Positions 5,947 through 6,692 of a stretch of DNA of 6,692 nt are shown here, one piece after another. Source of the DNA: Deltaproteobacteria bacterium (GTDB lineage Bacteria > Desulfobacterota > Desulfuromonadia > Desulfuromonadales > JAAYDE01). The translations under genes were made by a program, and so were the position numbers. The number at the start of each line of letters is the position of its first letter. Within the stretch, counting starts at the first letter, position 1. The notes below the pieces were generated by a model. The model did not search any database. It was not told where the DNA came from and worked only from the letters and a program-made list of their open reading frames with translations. The DNA is taken from assembly GCA_017417085.1 (NCBI GenBank), contig JAFPZV010000167.1:1-6692 (forward strand). The letters run 5' to 3'.

Positions 5947-6692
5947 ATGCAAGCAGCCACAACCCTTTACCTCGAATGCAAGTCCGGCATCAGCGGAGAC
6001 ATGCTGGTCGGCGCCCTGCTTGATCTGGGCGCCAGCCGCGAAAAGCTGCTCACCGCACTGGAAAGCCTGCATCTTCCCGAGGTAAGTGTCAGTATCTCAG
6101 AGGTGATGAAATCCGGCCTGCGCGCCTGCGATTTCGACGTGCATCTGCCCGATCACCCCCATGACCATCACGGCCACCACGAAACCGCGCATGAAGGACA
6201 TCACCATCATCATGAACACCGCAACCTTGCAGCCGTCAACGCCATCATCGAGAAAGCCGAGATTACGGAACGGGCCAAAATGCTCGCCCAAAAGATGTTC
6301 TTCGTGGTGGCCCAGGCGGAAGGCAAGGTGCATGGAAAACCGCTGGACGAAGTGCATTTCCACGAGGTGGGCGCGCTGGATTCCATCGTGGATATTGTGG
6401 CCGCCGCCGTGTGCATCGACGATCTGGACATAACGCAGACCTGGATATCGCCCCTGCACGAGGGCTGCGGCTTCGTGGAATGCCAGCATGGGCGTCTGCC
6501 GGTGCCGGTACCGGCGGTGGTCGCGATCGCCTCCGCCCACCATTTGCCGCTCACCATTACCGAAACGCCCCAGGAGATGGTCACCCCGACCGGCATCGCC
6601 AGTGCCGCGGCGCTCGAAGCGAAAGTGAAAAATCCTGATGGCTGCATCATCCGCAAGGTGGGCTACGGCGCGGGCAAACGTGTTCTTTCCCA
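5947..6692 (+). CDS. larC: Nickel-pincer cofactor biosynthesis protein LarC (partial, 3' end outside window)
   Basis: LarC is a cytoplasmic CTP-dependent cyclometallase that inserts nickel into the pincer cofactor precursor made by LarB and LarE; the cofactor serves LarA-type racemases and epimerases. The first 248 codons of a family of about 400 are visible, with no stop before the window end. Family marks in order are SGISGDMLVGALLDLG (13-28), a His-rich segment (66-91, 14 His in 26 residues), VHFHEVGALDSIVDIVAAA (136-154), GCGFVECQHGRLPVPVPA (173-190), ETPQEMVTPTG (206-216) and GYGAG (239-243). The His-rich loop probably holds nickel. Position 10 is Glu, where I recall Asp in the usual YxDC.SGISGDM motif. 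The start is set by the strong GAGGAG site. In Lactiplantibacillus plantarum, LarC is made as two parts joined by a frameshift; the region that would show this lies outside the window. No larA, larB or larE is visible here. Confidence 0.95.
   Translation, partial: MQAATTLYLECKSGISGDMLVGALLDLGASREKLLTALESLHLPEVSVSISEVMKSGLRACDFDVHLPDHPHDHHGHHETAHEGHHHHHEHRNLAAVNAIIEKAEITERAKMLAQKMFFVVAQAEGKVHGKPLDEVHFHEVGALDSIVDIVAAAVCIDDLDITQTWISPLHEGCGFVECQHGRLPVPVPAVVAIASAHHLPLTITETPQEMVTPTGIASAAALEAKVKNPDGCIIRKVGYGAGKRVLS

Overview
The window carries five protein-coding genes of a Gram-negative bacterium, two of them cut by the window edges. Coding DNA is GC-rich and the one long intergenic stretch is clearly AT-richer. 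The Gram-negative assignment rests on a periplasmic OpgG with a signal peptide and an OpgH inner-membrane glucosyltransferase. The sequence does not settle the phylum; proteobacterial, desulfovibrio-like or PVC-group origins are all conceivable. No mobile element, tRNA, rRNA or CRISPR array is visible.

Left part (1-4610, + strand): the last 63 codons of carB (carbamoyl-phosphate synthase large subunit) are followed after only 17 bp by opgG, and after another 40 bp by opgH. OpgH is the multi-spanning GT2 enzyme that builds beta-1,2-glucan from UDP-glucose at the inner membrane. OpgG is the periplasmic partner of the GH186/MdoG family. Together they make osmoregulated periplasmic glucans. The tight spacing suggests that opgGH is read at least partly from the carB transcript, which would link pyrimidine and glucan genes. 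The OpgG here is unusual: about 116 residues of Pro/Ala/Glu/Ser/Thr-rich linker separate the signal peptide from the enzyme domain.

Right part (4611-6692): opgH converges on an AraC-family regulator gene on the minus strand. A 352-bp intergenic region lies between that regulator and the divergent larC, which encodes the nickel-inserting enzyme of nickel-pincer cofactor synthesis. larC runs off the right edge after 248 codons. The most notable feature of the window is in this intergenic region: an imperfect tandem duplication of about 124-128 bp (about 86% identical by hand alignment). Each copy contains a perfectly kept 26-bp block and a promoter-like core with a small GC palindrome. This looks like a duplicated control region for larC, perhaps bound by the divergent AraC-type regulator; that link is inference.
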